Assembly (NCBI GenBank): GCA_030596245.1 | Contig: JAUVKN010000062.1 | Coordinates: 1 to 15,703 of the forward strand | Length of the DNA stretch: 15,703 nt | From: Bacteroidia bacterium | GTDB lineage: Bacteria > Bacteroidota > Bacteroidia > Bacteroidales > GCA-2748055 | Direction: 5' to 3' | Shown: piece after piece, positions 13,994-15,703 of the stretch | Layout: each line of letters begins with the position of its first letter | Numbering within the stretch: position 1 is the stretch's first letter | Program-made: the position numbers and the translations under genes | Notes under the pieces: model-generated | Databases searched by the model: none | Told to the model about the DNA's origin: nothing | The model's input: only the letters and a program-made list of their open reading frames with translations

Positions 13994-15538
13994 ATGAGTC
14001 GCACTGTACTTTGGATAGTGACTATTTTCCTGAGCCTGGCCATGATCGCACTGGTGGCTGTTCAGGCTTATTGGATCAAACACTCCATTAAATCTGAAGA
14101 GAATCAACTGGGATTGGTAGTCAACCAGGTACTCTCAGAGATCTCCAATGAGCTGGTCCAGAATGAGACAGTTATTAATATCCTGGAGGAGCTCCGCCCG
14201 CCGGTCATTCAGCATCAGAGCAGAGCAGTATGGAATTTTCACATCGATTCACGCAGCAATATGAACGAAGATATCATGGTTTATACTCCTCCACACCATT
14301 CACTGAAGAACCAGAAAGTTGAAATGATCGATGATTCGGTGGTGGTAATCCTTGGAGAAGATGAGCTAATGCAGGATACCATCCTGATCTCTGCCATGAA
14401 TCCAGAACATATCCGGATGGAGTTAAGTAAAATATGGAAGGAGCAGGAGTTGTTCGTGGATAAAATTGTAAAGAAGATGCTGGTGGAAGAGGAGGATTTA
14501 GAAGACCGGATTTCAGGATCACAGGTGGAGGCTCTTCTGAAAAAAAAATTCACTGAGCGGGGAATCGATATAGGTTTTGACTACGCGATTTACGAGGAGG
14601 GGAAAAGTCCCATCTTCCAATCGGAAAACTTCAACGAATATGAAGATTGCAAATACTTCAGGGCGTCACTGTTTCCGGGAGGGATCTTCAATAAGACCAC
14701 TTTGATCAGTGTCTACTTCCCCAATGAAAAGAGGCATATTTTTAAATCTATGGGAATAATGGGAGGCTCAACACTACTGATCACCCTGTTTATCGTAACG
14801 ATGTTCTCCCTGGCGCTCTTTATTATCTTTAAGCAAAAGCGACTCTCGGAGATGAAGAACGATTTCGTGAACAACATGACCCATGAATTGAAGACCCCCA
14901 TCTCTACCATTAGTCTGGCTTCTCAGATGCTCAGTGACCGTTCAATCCCCGACGAGCAGAAAAACCTTTTTCAGATCTCCCGCATCATCCAGGCCGAAAG
15001 TAAGCAACTGGGGTTCCAGGTTGAAAGGGTTTTGCAGATGGCCATTTTCGACCATGGTGAGTTGAAACTGAAGTTAGAGGAGGTGGATCTGCACGACATT
15101 ATTGAGACTGTGGCCCAGAATTTTCTTCTCCAGGTAGATAAGCGGGAAGGTCGACTGGAGTTTTTTCCGGAAGCAGAAGATGCGGTTATTGAAGGAGACG
15201 TGATGCATATTACAAACCTGGTCTCCAACCTCATCGAAAATGCCATGAAATATACCAGCCGTACGCCCGAAATACGTCTCGCTACACGGATCGAGAATGG
15301 CTCCCTGGTGTTCTCCGTGGCCGATAATGGGATCGGCATCAGCAAAGAGGACCAAAAGCGTATATTCGACAAATTTTATAGGGTACCCACCGGTAACGTC
15401 CACAATGTGAAGGGATTCGGTCTGGGTCTCAGCTATGTAAAGCTAATTGTTGAGCAACATCGTGGCTCCATCACACTCAATAGCGAACCCAATAAAGGTT
15501 CCCAATTCGATATTCACTTACCTTTGCGGGTAAATTAA
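13994..15538 (+). CDS. Membrane sensor histidine kinase
   Basis: This 514-residue kinase senses an envelope or external signal and passes phosphate to the response regulator encoded next. Membrane helices at about 5-25 and 257-279 enclose a periplasmic sensor domain of about 230 residues with no domain I recognise. The cytoplasmic part has the HisKA phospho-acceptor His297 in NNMTHELKTPIST. The ATPase domain has an N box at 408-420 (N412, E415, N416), the G1 box around D444 (ADNGIGIS), an F box (FDKFYRV) and the G2 box GFGLGLS. There is no HAMP domain: the kinase domain follows helix 2 almost directly. The regulator gene starts 11 bases after the stop. The upstream region is shared with the secreted acidic protein gene. 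Confidence 0.95.
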   Translation: MSRTVLWIVTIFLSLAMIALVAVQAYWIKHSIKSEENQLGLVVNQVLSEISNELVQNETVINILEELRPPVIQHQSRAVWNFHIDSRSNMNEDIMVYTPPHHSLKNQKVEMIDDSVVVILGEDELMQDTILISAMNPEHIRMELSKIWKEQELFVDKIVKKMLVEEEDLEDRISGSQVEALLKKKFTERGIDIGFDYAIYEEGKSPIFQSENFNEYEDCKYFRASLFPGGIFNKTTLISVYFPNEKRHIFKSMGIMGGSTLLITLFIVTMFSLALFIIFKQKRLSEMKNDFVNNMTHELKTPISTISLASQMLSDRSIPDEQKNLFQISRIIQAESKQLGFQVERVLQMAIFDHGELKLKLEEVDLHDIIETVAQNFLLQVDKREGRLEFFPEAEDAVIEGDVMHITNLVSNLIENAMKYTSRTPEIRLATRIENGSLVFSVADNGIGISKEDQKRIFDKFYRVPTGNVHNVKGFGLGLSYVKLIVEQHRGSITLNSEPNKGSQFDIHLPLRVN

Positions 15539-15549
15539 TACTCTGTCAA

Positions 15550-15703
15550 ATGAACGAGATCAAGAATAGGATATTGCTGGCCGAGGATGATGAAAACCTG
15601 GGATCACTACTCCAGGAATACCTTCAGGCAAAAAACTATGAGGCCGATTGGGTAACCAATGGTGAAAAGGCCTTCAGACACTTTGAACAGTTCCATTACG
15701 ATC
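15550..15703 (+). CDS. Response regulator, N-terminal fragment (cut by window end)
   Basis: Fifty-one codons are visible from ATG 15550. The start NRILLAEDDENLGSLLQEYL is a receiver domain, with the acidic pocket E11-D12-D13 that binds magnesium. The phospho-accepting Asp would lie just beyond the edge. Its position right after a HisKA-type kinase suggests an OmpR-family DNA-binding regulator, but the output domain is not in the window. Confidence 0.9.
   Translation, partial: MNEIKNRILLAEDDENLGSLLQEYLQAKNYEADWVTNGEKAFRHFEQFHYD

Noticed and set aside
15519..15526. TACCTTTG, an exact -7 match just before the response regulator gene
   Set aside because: It lies inside conserved kinase coding sequence, has no -33 partner at the right spacing, and an 8-base pattern with two free positions occurs by chance.
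1..15703. CRISPR arrays, insertion sequences, integrase or attachment sites, including at the tRNA gene
   Set aside because: No spaced repeats, transposase or integrase motifs, and no repeat of the tRNA 3' end elsewhere in the window were found by eye.

Overview
The window looks like a chromosomal segment of a Bacteroidota bacterium, probably Bacteroidales/Marinilabiliales-like. The evidence is the lineage gene order purN / acpP-fabF-rnc-IPExxxVDY, an ExbB-(membrane protein)-ExbD-ExbD operon, M23 and RNase III proteins with unusual active-site residues that I recall from this phylum, and several promoters that fit the Bacteroidota pattern TTTG - about 19 bp - TAnnTTTG rather than the E. coli sigma70 pattern. 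Most genes are housekeeping. I see no CRISPR array, insertion sequence, prophage or obvious defence island.

Layout: (1) 56-2680, forward: a proton-channel operon made of ExbB with its own signal peptide, an unnamed four-helix membrane protein, and two ExbD proteins. It ends at a strong terminator. (2) 2748-3935, reverse: a protein that seems to join a degenerate phospholipase-D-like fold to MORN-type repeats, then tRNA-Arg(CCG) with its own -7 box and terminator. (3) 3966-4582, reverse: a decaying mini-operon. A DUF4389 membrane gene is broken by an exact 13-bp tandem duplication, followed by two tiny truncated reading frames that look like the starts of lost genes. (4) 4705-8624, forward: leucyl-tRNA synthetase translationally coupled to a secreted M23 peptidase, whose 3' end overlaps the convergent purN. 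(5) 9259-11968, forward: acpP, fabF, rnc and a small IPExxxVDY-family gene. (6) 11974-13872, reverse: a polytopic membrane J-domain protein and a small secreted acidic protein. (7) 13994-15703, forward: a sensor histidine kinase and the start of its response regulator, cut by the window edge.

The most interesting regulatory structure is the 121-bp gap between the secreted acidic protein and the histidine kinase. It holds two divergent -7 boxes, both exact matches to TAnnTTTG. Between them lie three TTAAA direct repeats spaced exactly 10 bp apart, the geometry of an OmpR/PhoB-type response-regulator site. I infer a self-regulating two-component system that also controls the secreted acidic protein. 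The clearest mutational event is the 13-bp duplication in the DUF4389 gene: removing one copy restores a continuous 100-residue reading frame.

I did not find a clearly new defence or mobile system. The best candidates for new biology are the PLD-like/MORN protein, the membrane J-domain protein with a Cys-rich loop, the accessory protein of the ExbB/ExbD operon, and the two-component/acidic-protein module.
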